NCBI RefSeq assembly: GCF_013215705.1
Contig: NZ_JABSQR010000022.1
Location: forward strand, 27,330-91,329
DNA length: 64,000 nucleotides
Origin: Moritella sp.
GTDB taxonomy: Bacteria; Pseudomonadota; Gammaproteobacteria; Enterobacterales; Moritellaceae
Reading direction: 5' to 3'
Numbering within the stretch: the stretch's first letter is position 1; each line of letters opens with the position of its first letter. The translations under genes and the position numbers were made by a program. Under the pieces are notes generated by a model. That model was not told the origin of the DNA and made no database searches. It worked only from the letters and a program-made list of their open reading frames with translations. Positions 46,950 through 56,072 of this stretch are shown piece after piece.

Positions 46950-47636
46950 ATGGCCTGTTCTAGACGAAATTTATTAATTGGTGCTGGTGCGATAATTTTT
47001 ACGACTGGCGTCTCTAAAATTGCGCAAGCCAAAAAATCATTAGTTGCTACGCAAGAAGACGGTGATAAACGTTACGGTATGGTTTTTGATGAAACGGCTT
47101 GTATTGGTTGTACAGCTTGTACAGATGCCTGCCGTGAAGTTAACAATGTACCGGAAGGCGTATCACGTTTAAAAATTGAACGCAGTGCGCCGATGGGGGA
47201 GTATCCCGATGTCGATTACACATTCAATCGTGTTTCTTGTCAGCACTGTGATAATGCACCTTGTGTAACTGTTTGTCCGACGGGTGCTTCGTATGTTGAT
47301 TTAAAAACAGGCATTGTCGATGTTCATAGCGATAAGTGTGTTGGTTGTGGTTATTGCTTAGCGGCTTGTCCGTATAAAGTGCGATTCTTCCATCCAGAAA
47401 CTAAAGCGGCAGATAAATGTAATTTCTGTCGTGATACTAATTTAAAAGCCGGTAAATTACCTGCTTGTGTTGAATCATGTCCGACTAAAGCATTGACCTT
47501 TGGTGATCTGAACGATCCGACGAGTGAGATAAACAAAGTGATTGCCAGTAATGCCGTTTATCGTTCGAAAGTAGAACTAGGTACCGAACCAAAACTGTAT
47601 AAAGTAGCGGATACAAAAGGGGAGATAAAACGATGA
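46950..47636 (+). CDS. nrfC: 4Fe-4S ferredoxin-type subunit NrfC
   Basis: 228 residues. The N-terminus SRRNLLIGAG is a twin-arginine-like signal. Four cysteine clusters follow, CIGCTACTDAC, CQHCDNAPCVTVC, CVGCGYCLAAC and CNFC...CVESC, giving four [4Fe-4S] centres as in NrfC. It passes electrons from the membrane subunit NrfD to NrfB at the periplasmic face. Its stop overlaps the nrfD ATG by four bases. Confidence 0.94.
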   Translation: MACSRRNLLIGAGAIIFTTGVSKIAQAKKSLVATQEDGDKRYGMVFDETACIGCTACTDACREVNNVPEGVSRLKIERSAPMGEYPDVDYTFNRVSCQHCDNAPCVTVCPTGASYVDLKTGIVDVHSDKCVGCGYCLAACPYKVRFFHPETKAADKCNFCRDTNLKAGKLPACVESCPTKALTFGDLNDPTSEINKVIASNAVYRSKVELGTEPKLYKVADTKGEIKR

Positions 47637-48601
47637 ATACAATTGTAAGTGCTTTTACGTTTGATTCTTTGGTGTGGGACTGGCTTATTGCGATATACCT
47701 GTTTTTAACCGGGATGTCGGCTGGTATGGTATTAATTTCGATTCATTTGAAGCGCAAGGTTATTGATGGTAAAGCGTCAGCCAATGGCATTATTAAGGCG
47801 ACGGCTGTTTTAGCACCGCTCGGAATTATTACTGGTTTAACCATCTTGATCTTTCATTTAACCAAACCCTTATCATTTTGGAAGATCTTAGTCTTCTTTA
47901 ACCCAACCTCGGTTATGTCGATGGGCGTGATCTTATTCCAAGTTTATATGGTCATTTTATTTACTTGGATCGCCATCATGTTTAAAGACGAATTAGCGGT
48001 ATTACTGCAGAAGTTATTCAAAGGTCGCTTTGACTTTGTTAATCCAATTGTAGATAAACTCGCAAAATTTGAGAATGCACTAGAGCTACTTTTAGCACTG
48101 CTCGCTATGATGTTAGCGGCTTATACTGGTTTTTTATTATCGGCATTGAAAACGTATCCGATGTTAAATAACCCTGTATTACCCGTGTTATTTATCTTTT
48201 CTAGTGTGTCATCGGGTGCGGCGGCGTGTTTACTGCTTGGTATTATTGGGTTTAAAGAATCATTCGACAGTAATTGCGTTAAATGGATCCACGGTATTGA
48301 ACGTCCGGTGGTGGTGTTTGAATTGTTTGTATTACTCACGTTTTTTACTGGCCTTATCTTTGGTGGTGGCCAGAAGGAAGTGGCTGCGATGGCTGCGATT
48401 GGTAGTGGCTTTTGGGCATCATGGTTCTGGTACGGCGTGGTTGGTGCGGGTATGTTGATGCCATTAGCGTTAAACTTTTTTGTGCCAGCACAGTCACGTC
48501 ATAACAAAGCGTTTGTATTGTTAGTTACATCACTCAGCCTTGTTGGTGTGTTAATGCTACGTACATTTATTTTGTATGCGGGACAGATGACAGTTGTTTA
48601 A
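47633..48601 (+). CDS. nrfD: Membrane quinol dehydrogenase subunit NrfD
   Basis: 322 residues with about eight TM helices, opening WDWLIAIYLFLTGMSAGMVL, as in the NrfD/PsrC family. It oxidises menaquinol and passes electrons to NrfC. Translationally coupled to nrfC by an overlap. Confidence 0.92.
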   Translation: MNTIVSAFTFDSLVWDWLIAIYLFLTGMSAGMVLISIHLKRKVIDGKASANGIIKATAVLAPLGIITGLTILIFHLTKPLSFWKILVFFNPTSVMSMGVILFQVYMVILFTWIAIMFKDELAVLLQKLFKGRFDFVNPIVDKLAKFENALELLLALLAMMLAAYTGFLLSALKTYPMLNNPVLPVLFIFSSVSSGAAACLLLGIIGFKESFDSNCVKWIHGIERPVVVFELFVLLTFFTGLIFGGGQKEVAAMAAIGSGFWASWFWYGVVGAGMLMPLALNFFVPAQSRHNKAFVLLVTSLSLVGVLMLRTFILYAGQMTVV

Positions 48602-48731
48602 CTGTTAGTTACTGATAACTGACTATCATTTAAGGATTATCTTATTGTGTTATTAACGGTTGTCTTAAATCAAAGTTAATATCTTGGGCATAAGTTAATG
48701 TCTTAAGTACCAGCTAATGACTTATATAAAG

Positions 48732-48762
48732 TAAGAGGGTTCATTAGGACTCTCTTTTTTTT
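48732..48762 (+). terminator. Possible attenuator between nrfD and nrfE
   Basis: An imperfect hairpin (AAGAGGGTTC against GGACTCTCTT) is followed by eight T residues, 20 bases before nrfE. It may reduce expression of the maturation genes relative to the structural genes. Confidence 0.4.
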
Positions 48763-48784
48763 CCTATTATTAATGGATCCATTT

Positions 48785-50662
48785 ATGATCCCAGAAATTG
48801 CATTATTTTCGCTTATCTTTGGTACCTTCTGCGCTATATTAGGTGCCGTTATTCCCTTGTTTGGCATCGCGACCAAACAACCACATTTAAGCCGTTATTC
48901 GTGGTCATTGAGTTATGGCGCGTTTTTCGCGGTGACTACCTCAATCTGTCTACTTGCTTATAGTTTCACTGTCGATGACTTCTCTGTCACCTATATCGCC
49001 CAACATTCTAATTCTCAGTTACCAGTATTGTTTAAGATAGCCGCTGTGTGGGGCGGACATGAAGGCTCACTATTATTTTGGGTGTTTTCGTTGTCGTTAT
49101 GGTCGGCGGCAATTGCGTTCGTTAACCGCCATCACAATCAAGCTTTTATTAGCCGGGTATTGATCGTATTAAGTTTATTAACGGCTGCATTTGGTTTATT
49201 TACGCTGCTGGGCTCGAATCCTTTTGCACGGTTATTGCCGGTACCGATGCAAGGACGAGATCTACACCCGATGTTACAAGATGTAGGTCTTATTTTTCAC
49301 CCACCATTATTGTATTTAGGTTATGTGGGATTTTCGGGTTCCTTTGCCTTTGCTGTGGCTGCGTTAACGATGCCAGATATTAATATTCCTTGGCCACAGT
49401 GGAGCCGAGCTTGGACGCTTGCCGCTTGGGTTTTGCTCACCGGCGGTATCGCACTGGGTGCTTGGTGGGCTTATTATGAACTGGGTTGGGGCGGATGGTG
49501 GTTTTGGGACCCGGTTGAAAATGCGTCATTGCTGCCTTGGTTAACGGGTACTGCATTATTGCATTCATTGGTCGCCAGTGAAAAGCGTCAGGCGTTGATT
49601 AACTGGAGTTTACTACTGTCCATATTTACATTTAGCTTAAGTTTACTCGGTACTTTTGTGGTTCGCTCAGGGATCTTAACTTCTGTGCATGCATTTGCGG
49701 TAGACCCTACACGCGGACTGGTATTGCTCGTGATCTTAGCTGTTTGTGTTGTAGTGCCGCTAACGTTGTTTATGTTACAAAGCGATAAAATAAAACCATT
49801 AAAACTTCGCAGTATTGTCAGCCGAGAAGTATTGTTTCTAATGCTAAATAGCTTGCTGGTGGTTGCAACATTATCGGTATTACTCGGCACTTTTTATCCG
49901 ATGATCTTTCAAGTCTTCAATTTTGGCAGTATCTCTGTTGGCGCACCTTTCTTTAATGCAGTATTTGTACCTTTGGCATTGTTATGTTTTGCATTAATGA
50001 GTATCGCCCCTTTTATACACTGGAGTAAAACCAATCTTGATGCCATGAAGATCAAGTTAATATTAATTTGGATTTTTGCTGTAATTATCGGTTCGGTGGC
50101 TAGCTACTTAGTTAATGATAGCTTGTCGGTATTTGTACTTCTGGTATTGATATTGTGTGCGGCTGTGGTTATGTCGAGTTTATTTGGCGGCGTGCGTATT
50201 CGCCATTTAGCCATGACAGTTGCGCATGTTGGTGTCGCGATTACTGCGGTTGGTATATTATTCGTCAGTTATAATTCCACCGAGATAAGTACTAAAATGA
50301 GCCCAGGTGTTTCGGTCGAATTAGGCGATTTAACCGTTAACTATATAGAGACTGAGTGGTTGGTCGCGTCTAATTATACTGCAGAACAGGCGATACTGGA
50401 GGTCGTTGATAAGGACGGCCATATTGTGCAATTGAAACCACAAAAACGCCATTATCCAGTCCGAGTGATGAACATGAGTGAACCTGCGATTAATTCTAGT
50501 TGGCGGCGTGATATCTACATCACCATGGGTGAGAAAATAGACCGTCACTCATATGCGATTAGAATACAAAATAAGGCGTTTATTAATTGGCTATGGACGG
50601 GAAGTATAGTAATGATGATTGGTGGTCTGTTAGCAATAGGACAACGTTATGCTAAGTTATAA
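48785..50662 (+). CDS. nrfE: Cytochrome c haem lyase subunit NrfE (CcmF-like)
   Basis: About 625 residues with some 15 TM helices. The start at 48785 (MIPEIALFSL) was chosen because CcmF/NrfE proteins begin MIPE and GGA lies seven bases upstream; 48773 is in frame but lacks a site. The WWD motif is seen in ELGWGGWWFWDPVENASL, with conserved His residues in GGHEGSLLFW and IFHPPLLYLGY. With NrfF and NrfG it attaches haem to the CWSCK site of NrfA. It overlaps the next gene by 14 bases. Confidence 0.92.
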   Translation: MIPEIALFSLIFGTFCAILGAVIPLFGIATKQPHLSRYSWSLSYGAFFAVTTSICLLAYSFTVDDFSVTYIAQHSNSQLPVLFKIAAVWGGHEGSLLFWVFSLSLWSAAIAFVNRHHNQAFISRVLIVLSLLTAAFGLFTLLGSNPFARLLPVPMQGRDLHPMLQDVGLIFHPPLLYLGYVGFSGSFAFAVAALTMPDINIPWPQWSRAWTLAAWVLLTGGIALGAWWAYYELGWGGWWFWDPVENASLLPWLTGTALLHSLVASEKRQALINWSLLLSIFTFSLSLLGTFVVRSGILTSVHAFAVDPTRGLVLLVILAVCVVVPLTLFMLQSDKIKPLKLRSIVSREVLFLMLNSLLVVATLSVLLGTFYPMIFQVFNFGSISVGAPFFNAVFVPLALLCFALMSIAPFIHWSKTNLDAMKIKLILIWIFAVIIGSVASYLVNDSLSVFVLLVLILCAAVVMSSLFGGVRIRHLAMTVAHVGVAITAVGILFVSYNSTEISTKMSPGVSVELGDLTVNYIETEWLVASNYTAEQAILEVVDKDGHIVQLKPQKRHYPVRVMNMSEPAINSSWRRDIYITMGEKIDRHSYAIRIQNKAFINWLWTGSIVMMIGGLLAIGQRYAKL

Positions 50663-51197
50663 ATTTAAGTTAATACTACCTAGCTTGTTAGGGCTATTGT
50701 TTGTTGCCTTGATGATGTTCGCGTTAACGTCACAAGAGGATAAACGAGTGACTCCCTCGGTTTTAGTCGGTAAACCAATCCCTGTTTTTACTGCCAGTAG
50801 CTTAAATTCTGATACTAATTTGCTAGATAACAGCGTGTTTCAAACGGATGAAAAATTCACTTTGTTAAATGTCTGGTCTTCTTGGTGTGCTGTTTGCCAA
50901 AGCGAGCATGATTTTTTAATGAAGCTGGCGATTAAAGATAATGTGCGTATCGTTGGATTAAATTATCGTGATGATCTGTCTGATGCGAGTCAAGTATTAA
51001 GCATGCTTGGCAATCCTTATGTTGCTACGATCTTTGATCCCGAAGGCAAGTTAGCACTGGATATGGGAGTGATTTCCACGCCAGAGACATATTTATTGGA
51101 TAACCAAGGCATTGTGTTGTTTCGTTATTCTGGAGCATTAGATGAGTTAGCTTGGCAGCATTACTTCAAGCCATTAATACAAGTTTTGTTAAAATAA
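50649..51197 (+). CDS. Thioredoxin-like thiol:disulfide protein (NrfX/DsbE-like)
   Basis: 182 residues: an N-terminal TM anchor and a thioredoxin fold with the active site WSSWCAVCQSEHDF (CxxC) and cis-Pro in STPETYLL. It belongs to the CcmG/DsbE group, which keeps the apocytochrome Cys pair reduced. Its position between nrfE and nrfF matches the NrfX gene of some nrf loci, absent in E. coli nrf. Confidence 0.85.
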   Translation: MLSYKFKLILPSLLGLLFVALMMFALTSQEDKRVTPSVLVGKPIPVFTASSLNSDTNLLDNSVFQTDEKFTLLNVWSSWCAVCQSEHDFLMKLAIKDNVRIVGLNYRDDLSDASQVLSMLGNPYVATIFDPEGKLALDMGVISTPETYLLDNQGIVLFRYSGALDELAWQHYFKPLIQVLLK

Positions 51198-51221
51198 ACA
51201 GCTAAAATAAGGACGCGTTAA

Positions 51222-51668
51222 ATGAAGTTGTCATCGGTGTATTTGTTTATTTTTATCATGCTAGTTGTATCGCCTCTATCTGCACAGTTACAAACAGAAA
51301 ACAACATATCATCGAGTGTTGAATCACAGCAATCGGTAGAAATATTTGAGTTTAATTCTGTTGGTACTCAAAATAGGGCGATTAACTTAGCACGTCAATT
51401 ACGTTGCCCTCAATGCCGAAACCAGAATCTGATGGAGTCAAATTCACCGATAGCCAAAGATTTGCGACTTGAAGTGTATTTGATGGTAAATGAGGGGAAA
51501 ACCGATCGACAAGTGATTGAATTTCTGACTAGTCGTTTTGGTGATGTTGTCTTGTATAAACCTAAATTTGAACCAAGAACTTATGTATTGTGGTTTGGAC
51601 CCTTGTTTCTTATTATATTATTTGGTTGGTGTGGTTATCGCAAAGTAACTGTATCAATGGCTAATTAA
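51222..51668 (+). CDS. nrfF: Cytochrome c maturation protein NrfF (CcmH-like)
   Basis: 148 residues: a signal peptide (VVSPLSAQL), the redox motif LRCPQCRNQNLMESNSPIA, the helix VYLMVNEGKTDRQVIEFL and FGDVVLYKPKF, then a C-terminal TM helix. This is the CcmH/NrfF plan. It reduces or holds the haem-binding Cys pair of NrfA. It ends the nrfBCDE-X-F operon. Confidence 0.92.
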   Translation: MKLSSVYLFIFIMLVVSPLSAQLQTENNISSSVESQQSVEIFEFNSVGTQNRAINLARQLRCPQCRNQNLMESNSPIAKDLRLEVYLMVNEGKTDRQVIEFLTSRFGDVVLYKPKFEPRTYVLWFGPLFLIILFGWCGYRKVTVSMAN

Positions 51669-51979
51669 TTTTATTTTACGTGTATATTAATTCTTAATCT
51701 TGACTCATCTAGAATAAAATACCTATTAAGTAATGCCTTTAGGTCGGTTATATTGTTTTTTTTATAATCTAATCTCTAATTAGATTAAAATTCCACATTT
51801 AAAATCCAGCGCTAAAAATCAAACTTTTATATATAAATACCTCGTCTTAAATTATTGATCTTAATCACATTTATTTATCGTGACTACCTGTAATGTTTAT
51901 TTGCTTTTGTTTAGTAAAGCTCAGTTCTAGATCTTTGAACTGATTTGTTAACTTAAATCTAATAATAAAGGATAGACAA
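51669..51979. other. Intergenic region upstream of lipase 1
   Basis: About 310 AT-rich bases. The last 130 or so resemble those before lipase 2 (TCACATTTATT, then a TTTAGTAAAGCTCAG or TTTAAGTTCAGCTC block), so the duplicated unit included its promoter. No gene seen. Confidence 0.5.
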
Positions 51980-52921
51980 ATGAAACGGATTTTTGCATTT
52001 TTTACTCTATGTTTGATTGTATTTAGCAGTCAGGCTAAAGGTTTAACGAATAGTTCGAATTATAAGGGTTACACAGAAACGAAATATCCCATTGTTTTGG
52101 TCCATGGACTTTTTGGTTTTGATTCCATTTTGGGTATTGACTATTTTTATGGCGTTATCCGTGCTCTAAGTAAAAGTGGTGCTGAAGTGTATGTGGCTCA
52201 AGTCTCTGCGACGAATACTACCGAAGTTCGTGGCGAGCAGTTATTAGCACAGGTTGAACAGATTTTAGCGGCTACGGGTGCAGATAAAGTTAACTTAATT
52301 GGTCATAGCCATGGCGGGCCAACAGCACGTTATGTGGCATCTGTTGCCCCACAATACGTGGCGTCTGTTACAAGTATTGGTGGTGTAAATAAAGGCTCTC
52401 GTGTTGCTGATATTTTACGTGGAGAGGTACCAGAGGGGTCGGTATCTGAGGAACTAATAGCTTCTATGGCTGATGGTTTAAGTAAGTTAATTACTTTTCT
52501 TTCTGGTGGAGGAAAGCTACCACAAGATACAGTCGCGGCATTAGAAGCATTAACAACTAAGAACTCGCTAAAATTTAATGAATCATATCCAGAAGGTGTG
52601 CCTATTACGGCATGTGGTGAAGGTGATTATGTTGCTGCAAATGGGGTTTACTATTACTCATGGAGCGGTAGTGCTAACTTTACTAACGCGTTAGATCCAA
52701 TGGATTTGGCGCTTACGTTGACTGGTAAGGCTTTTAATGTTCCAAATGATGGCCTTGTTTCTTCGTGCAGTTCACGCTTAGGTAAAGTCATTCGCGATAA
52801 TTATAAAATGAATCATATGGATGAAGTTAATCAAACTTTAGGTCTTCATCATTTATTTGAAACTGATCCAAAAACTTTATATCGTCAACATGCTAACCGT
52901 TTAAAACTACAAGGTTTATAG
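51980..52921 (+). CDS. Secreted triacylglycerol lipase 1 (family I)
   Basis: 313 residues with a Sec signal (ending near SSQA), oxyanion motif VHGLFGFD and nucleophile elbow GHSHGG (Ser about 110). The catalytic Asp lies in PNDGLV and the His in MNHMDEVNQ, as in Pseudomonas LipA; the C-terminal end LYRQHANRLK also matches. Two Cys (ITACGEG, SSCSS) could form the usual disulfide. It requires the adjacent foldase gene and type II secretion. A near copy lies at 54189. Confidence 0.93.
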   Translation: MKRIFAFFTLCLIVFSSQAKGLTNSSNYKGYTETKYPIVLVHGLFGFDSILGIDYFYGVIRALSKSGAEVYVAQVSATNTTEVRGEQLLAQVEQILAATGADKVNLIGHSHGGPTARYVASVAPQYVASVTSIGGVNKGSRVADILRGEVPEGSVSEELIASMADGLSKLITFLSGGGKLPQDTVAALEALTTKNSLKFNESYPEGVPITACGEGDYVAANGVYYYSWSGSANFTNALDPMDLALTLTGKAFNVPNDGLVSSCSSRLGKVIRDNYKMNHMDEVNQTLGLHHLFETDPKTLYRQHANRLKLQGL

Positions 52922-52923
52922 AA

Positions 52924-53796
52924 ATGAAAAAGATCGTATTAACGCTGGTAGTTTTAATCGTAGTCGTTACTGCGATCTTTATTTATAAAAATAACACTAA
53001 TAAGCAAATACAAGCGAAATCGTTCCAGTCAAAATCGCAGCAGGATACTGCTATTGATTCAACATTTGATCGCGATACATTTGAATATTTTTTATCGGGG
53101 TTAGGTGAGGTTGAGTTGGATAGTTTACAAGATAAATTTATACGGTTTAATTCGCAACGTCCTGCTGACTCACAAATAGATAAGGTACTATTTGAGCAAT
53201 ATATTAACTATAAAACCTATTTACAGACACTAGAATCTAATGCTAGTTCTGCTGAGTTTGGTTTAGAAGATTTGATTGCGTTAAATGATCAATTACTTGC
53301 TGCTCAGCTTAAGTTTTTTACAGCGGAACAACAAAAAAATCTGTTCGCAGAAGAAAATCAATTAAGAATGATGACATTGAAAAAGCTAGAGCTTCAGCAA
53401 GCTACAGCGTCAGAAGAGGAGTTTAATGTATTATGGCAACAAGAATTACAGTTACTTCCAGAAGAACAACAGGTAGCGTATAAGAATGCGGCCTTAATGG
53501 GGTCGTTGGTAAATACAGAAGGCATGGATCCTCAAGAACAGTATTTGATACGCCAAGAACTGGTAGGGGCCGAAGGAGCACAACGTTTGGCTGAATTAGA
53601 TGCAAAGAACGAGGTGTTTAACACAGACGTTGATATCTATTTAAATGAACGACAAGCGTTAATGACTGATGATAGCTTAACGATGGAAGCGCTAGAATCA
53701 GCGATAACAGAATTACGTAAAGCGAGCTTTTCTTCTCAACAACAACGCCGTATTAAAGCGTTGGAACGAATTAATGATGTTAATACGAAATCATAG
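52924..53796 (+). CDS. Lipase-specific foldase 1 (LifO/LimK type)
   Basis: 290 residues: an N-terminal TM anchor (VLTLVVLIVVVTAIFIY), a variable linker, then the family motif RxxFDYxLS as RDTFEYFLSGLGE (residues 50-62) and a long helical domain with RQELVGAEGAQRLAELD. Such proteins wrap around the lipase in the periplasm and fold it without being exported. It starts two bases after the lipase 1 stop. Confidence 0.9.
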   Translation: MKKIVLTLVVLIVVVTAIFIYKNNTNKQIQAKSFQSKSQQDTAIDSTFDRDTFEYFLSGLGEVELDSLQDKFIRFNSQRPADSQIDKVLFEQYINYKTYLQTLESNASSAEFGLEDLIALNDQLLAAQLKFFTAEQQKNLFAEENQLRMMTLKKLELQQATASEEEFNVLWQQELQLLPEEQQVAYKNAALMGSLVNTEGMDPQEQYLIRQELVGAEGAQRLAELDAKNEVFNTDVDIYLNERQALMTDDSLTMEALESAITELRKASFSSQQQRRIKALERINDVNTKS

Positions 53797-54188
53797 CTGG
53801 TTGCTAAGCTTCCCAATCGAACACGTGCTGAATAAATTCCAGAACTCTAGTGAGCTGATTATTTTGTTGGATTAGTGATTTTATCTTGATTTATTGTTTA
53901 AGATCAATTTAGTTCAATAAACTGAGGACGATAGCAGTTATGGACTATTATATCGAAATATTGAATACTCCCAATAAATAGCCCAATGTTTAATTATTAT
54001 TAAGCATAACATATATTTATGGGCTCCCATTGTATGTTATGTCTATTTATCTTTAGCAACTCATTGAACTTCATCACATTTATTAATAACCTATCTCGAT
54101 ACTATGCCTTTGTATTTATTTAAGTTCAGCTCTGTTTTGGGCGTTGAATTAACTTGTTAATTTTAATTTAATAATTAGGAGTGAATAA
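53797..54188. other. Intergenic region between lipase-foldase pairs
   Basis: About 390 AT-rich bases without a gene. The 3' third resembles the region before lipase 1, consistent with a duplicated promoter; a TAGGAG site precedes the lipase 2 ATG. Confidence 0.45.
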
Positions 54189-55130
54189 ATGAAAAAATTT
54201 CTTACCTTTTTAACTATGTGTTTGGTTGCTTTTAACAGTCTGGCTGCTGAATCGAGTGATAGAACTGAACAAAAAGGTTATACCGAAACGAAGTATCCAA
54301 TAGTCTTAGTTCATGGACTGTTTGGTTTTGATTCAATTGCTGGTGTTCAATATTTTTATGGTATCCCTAATGCATTAACCAGAAGTGGTGCTGTGGTGTA
54401 CGTCGCTCAGGTTTCTGCAACGAATGGAACAGAAGAACGTGGCGAGCAGCTATTAACACAGATTGAACAGATTTTAGCTGCTACAGGAGCAGACAAAGTT
54501 AACTTAATTGGGCATAGTCATGGCGGGCCTACAGCACGTTATGTGGCATCTGTTGCGCCGCAATATGTGGCATCAGTAACCAGTATTGGCGGTGTTAATA
54601 AAGGTACAATTATTATCGATATCATACGTGGAGAAGTACCAGAAGGCTCAATATCAGAAACGTTAGCCGTTACGATCACTGCTGGTTTTAGTAACATAAT
54701 TAACTTCCTTTCTGGTAATGATGACTTACCACAAAATCCAATTGCGGCATTAGAATCGTTAACAACTAAAAGATCGTTAGAATTTAATCAATCATACCCA
54801 GAAGGTATTCCGACAACAGCGTGTGGTGAAGGTGAGTATCTTGCTGATAATGGTGTTTATTATTATTCATGGAGTGGTTCCGCTAATTTCACTAATTTGT
54901 TAGACCCAGTCGATGCGGCACTTGTTTTGACTGGCGCTGCTTTTAGTGAGCCTAATGATGGTCTGGTATCTGCGTGTAGTTCGCACTTAGGTAAAGTAAT
55001 TCGCGATGATTATAAAATGAATCATGTCGATGAAATTAACCATACATTTGGTATTCATCACCTGTTTGAGACGGATCCAAAAACCTTATATCGTCAACAC
55101 GCTAACCGTTTACAATTACAAGGCTTATAG
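54189..55130 (+). CDS. Secreted triacylglycerol lipase 2 (family I)
   Basis: 313 residues, a tandem paralogue of lipase 1 with the same length and catalytic elements: VHGLFGFD, GHSHGG, PNDGLV and MNHVDEINH. The central lid region (about 150-190: RGEVPEGSISETLAVTITAG) differs most, which may change substrate preference. The signal peptide ends near NSLAAES. It precedes its own foldase by two bases. Confidence 0.93.
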   Translation: MKKFLTFLTMCLVAFNSLAAESSDRTEQKGYTETKYPIVLVHGLFGFDSIAGVQYFYGIPNALTRSGAVVYVAQVSATNGTEERGEQLLTQIEQILAATGADKVNLIGHSHGGPTARYVASVAPQYVASVTSIGGVNKGTIIIDIIRGEVPEGSISETLAVTITAGFSNIINFLSGNDDLPQNPIAALESLTTKRSLEFNQSYPEGIPTTACGEGEYLADNGVYYYSWSGSANFTNLLDPVDAALVLTGAAFSEPNDGLVSACSSHLGKVIRDDYKMNHVDEINHTFGIHHLFETDPKTLYRQHANRLQLQGL

Positions 55131-55132
55131 AA

Positions 55133-56005
55133 ATGAAACAAATCGCATTAACGTCGGTAGTTTTAATTGCAGTCGTTACTGCGATTTTTATCTATACGAA
55201 TAACACGGACAAGCAAATACAAACGCCATCGTTACAGTCAACATCGCAACTGGACACGGCTATTGATTCAACATCTGCTCGCGATACGTTTGAGTATTTT
55301 TTATCTGGATTAGGAGAGAAAGAATTAGACGCTTTACAAGCGAAATTTATACAGTTTAATTCGCAGCGTCCTGTTGACTCACAAGTAGACAAAGCATTAT
55401 TCCAGCAATATATTCATTATAAAACCTATTTACAGACATTAGAGTCAGATGCGAACTCTGCTGACTTTGGTTTAGATGATCTTATGGCGTTAAATGATCA
55501 ATTACTTGCTGCTCAGCTTAAGTTTTTTACACCAGAACAACAAAAAGTATTGTTCGCAGAAGAAAACCAACTTAGAACTATGGCATTGAAAAAGATAGAG
55601 CTCCAGCAAGTTGCTGCCTCGAAAGAAGAGTTCAATGTTATGTGGCAACAAGAGTTACAGTTGCTTCCAGAGAAAGCGCAGCTAGCGTATAAAAATGCGG
55701 CTTTAATGGGGTCATTGGCAAATACAGAAGGCATGGTTCCTCAAGAACAGTATTTGATACGCCAAGAACTGGTAGGGGCCGAAGGAGCACAACGTTTAGC
55801 TGAATTAGATGCAAAGAACGAGGTGTTTAACGCTGACGTTGATAACTATTTAAATGAACGACAAGCGTTAATGGCTGATGATAGCTTCACGATGGAAGCG
55901 CTAGAATCAGCGATAACAGAATTACGTGAGGCGAATTTCTCTTCTCAACAACAGCGCCGTATTAAAGCGTTGGAACGCATTGATGATGCTAATACGGATT
56001 CATAG
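55133..56005 (+). CDS. Lipase-specific foldase 2
   Basis: 290 residues, the paralogue of foldase 1 with the RDTFEYFLSGLGE motif at the same position. The segment encoding the RQELVGAEGAQRLAELD region is nearly identical in DNA to foldase 1 (about 60 bases without change at 55740 against 53530), while the 5' part has drifted. That suggests recent gene conversion or selection. Confidence 0.9.
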   Translation: MKQIALTSVVLIAVVTAIFIYTNNTDKQIQTPSLQSTSQLDTAIDSTSARDTFEYFLSGLGEKELDALQAKFIQFNSQRPVDSQVDKALFQQYIHYKTYLQTLESDANSADFGLDDLMALNDQLLAAQLKFFTPEQQKVLFAEENQLRTMALKKIELQQVAASKEEFNVMWQQELQLLPEKAQLAYKNAALMGSLANTEGMVPQEQYLIRQELVGAEGAQRLAELDAKNEVFNADVDNYLNERQALMADDSFTMEALESAITELREANFSSQQQRRIKALERIDDANTDS

Positions 56006-56072
56006 TCATTGATATAAAGGGCTTGATAGTAACTGCCGCATTCATTTTTCACTCGATATTTAGCCGCTATGT

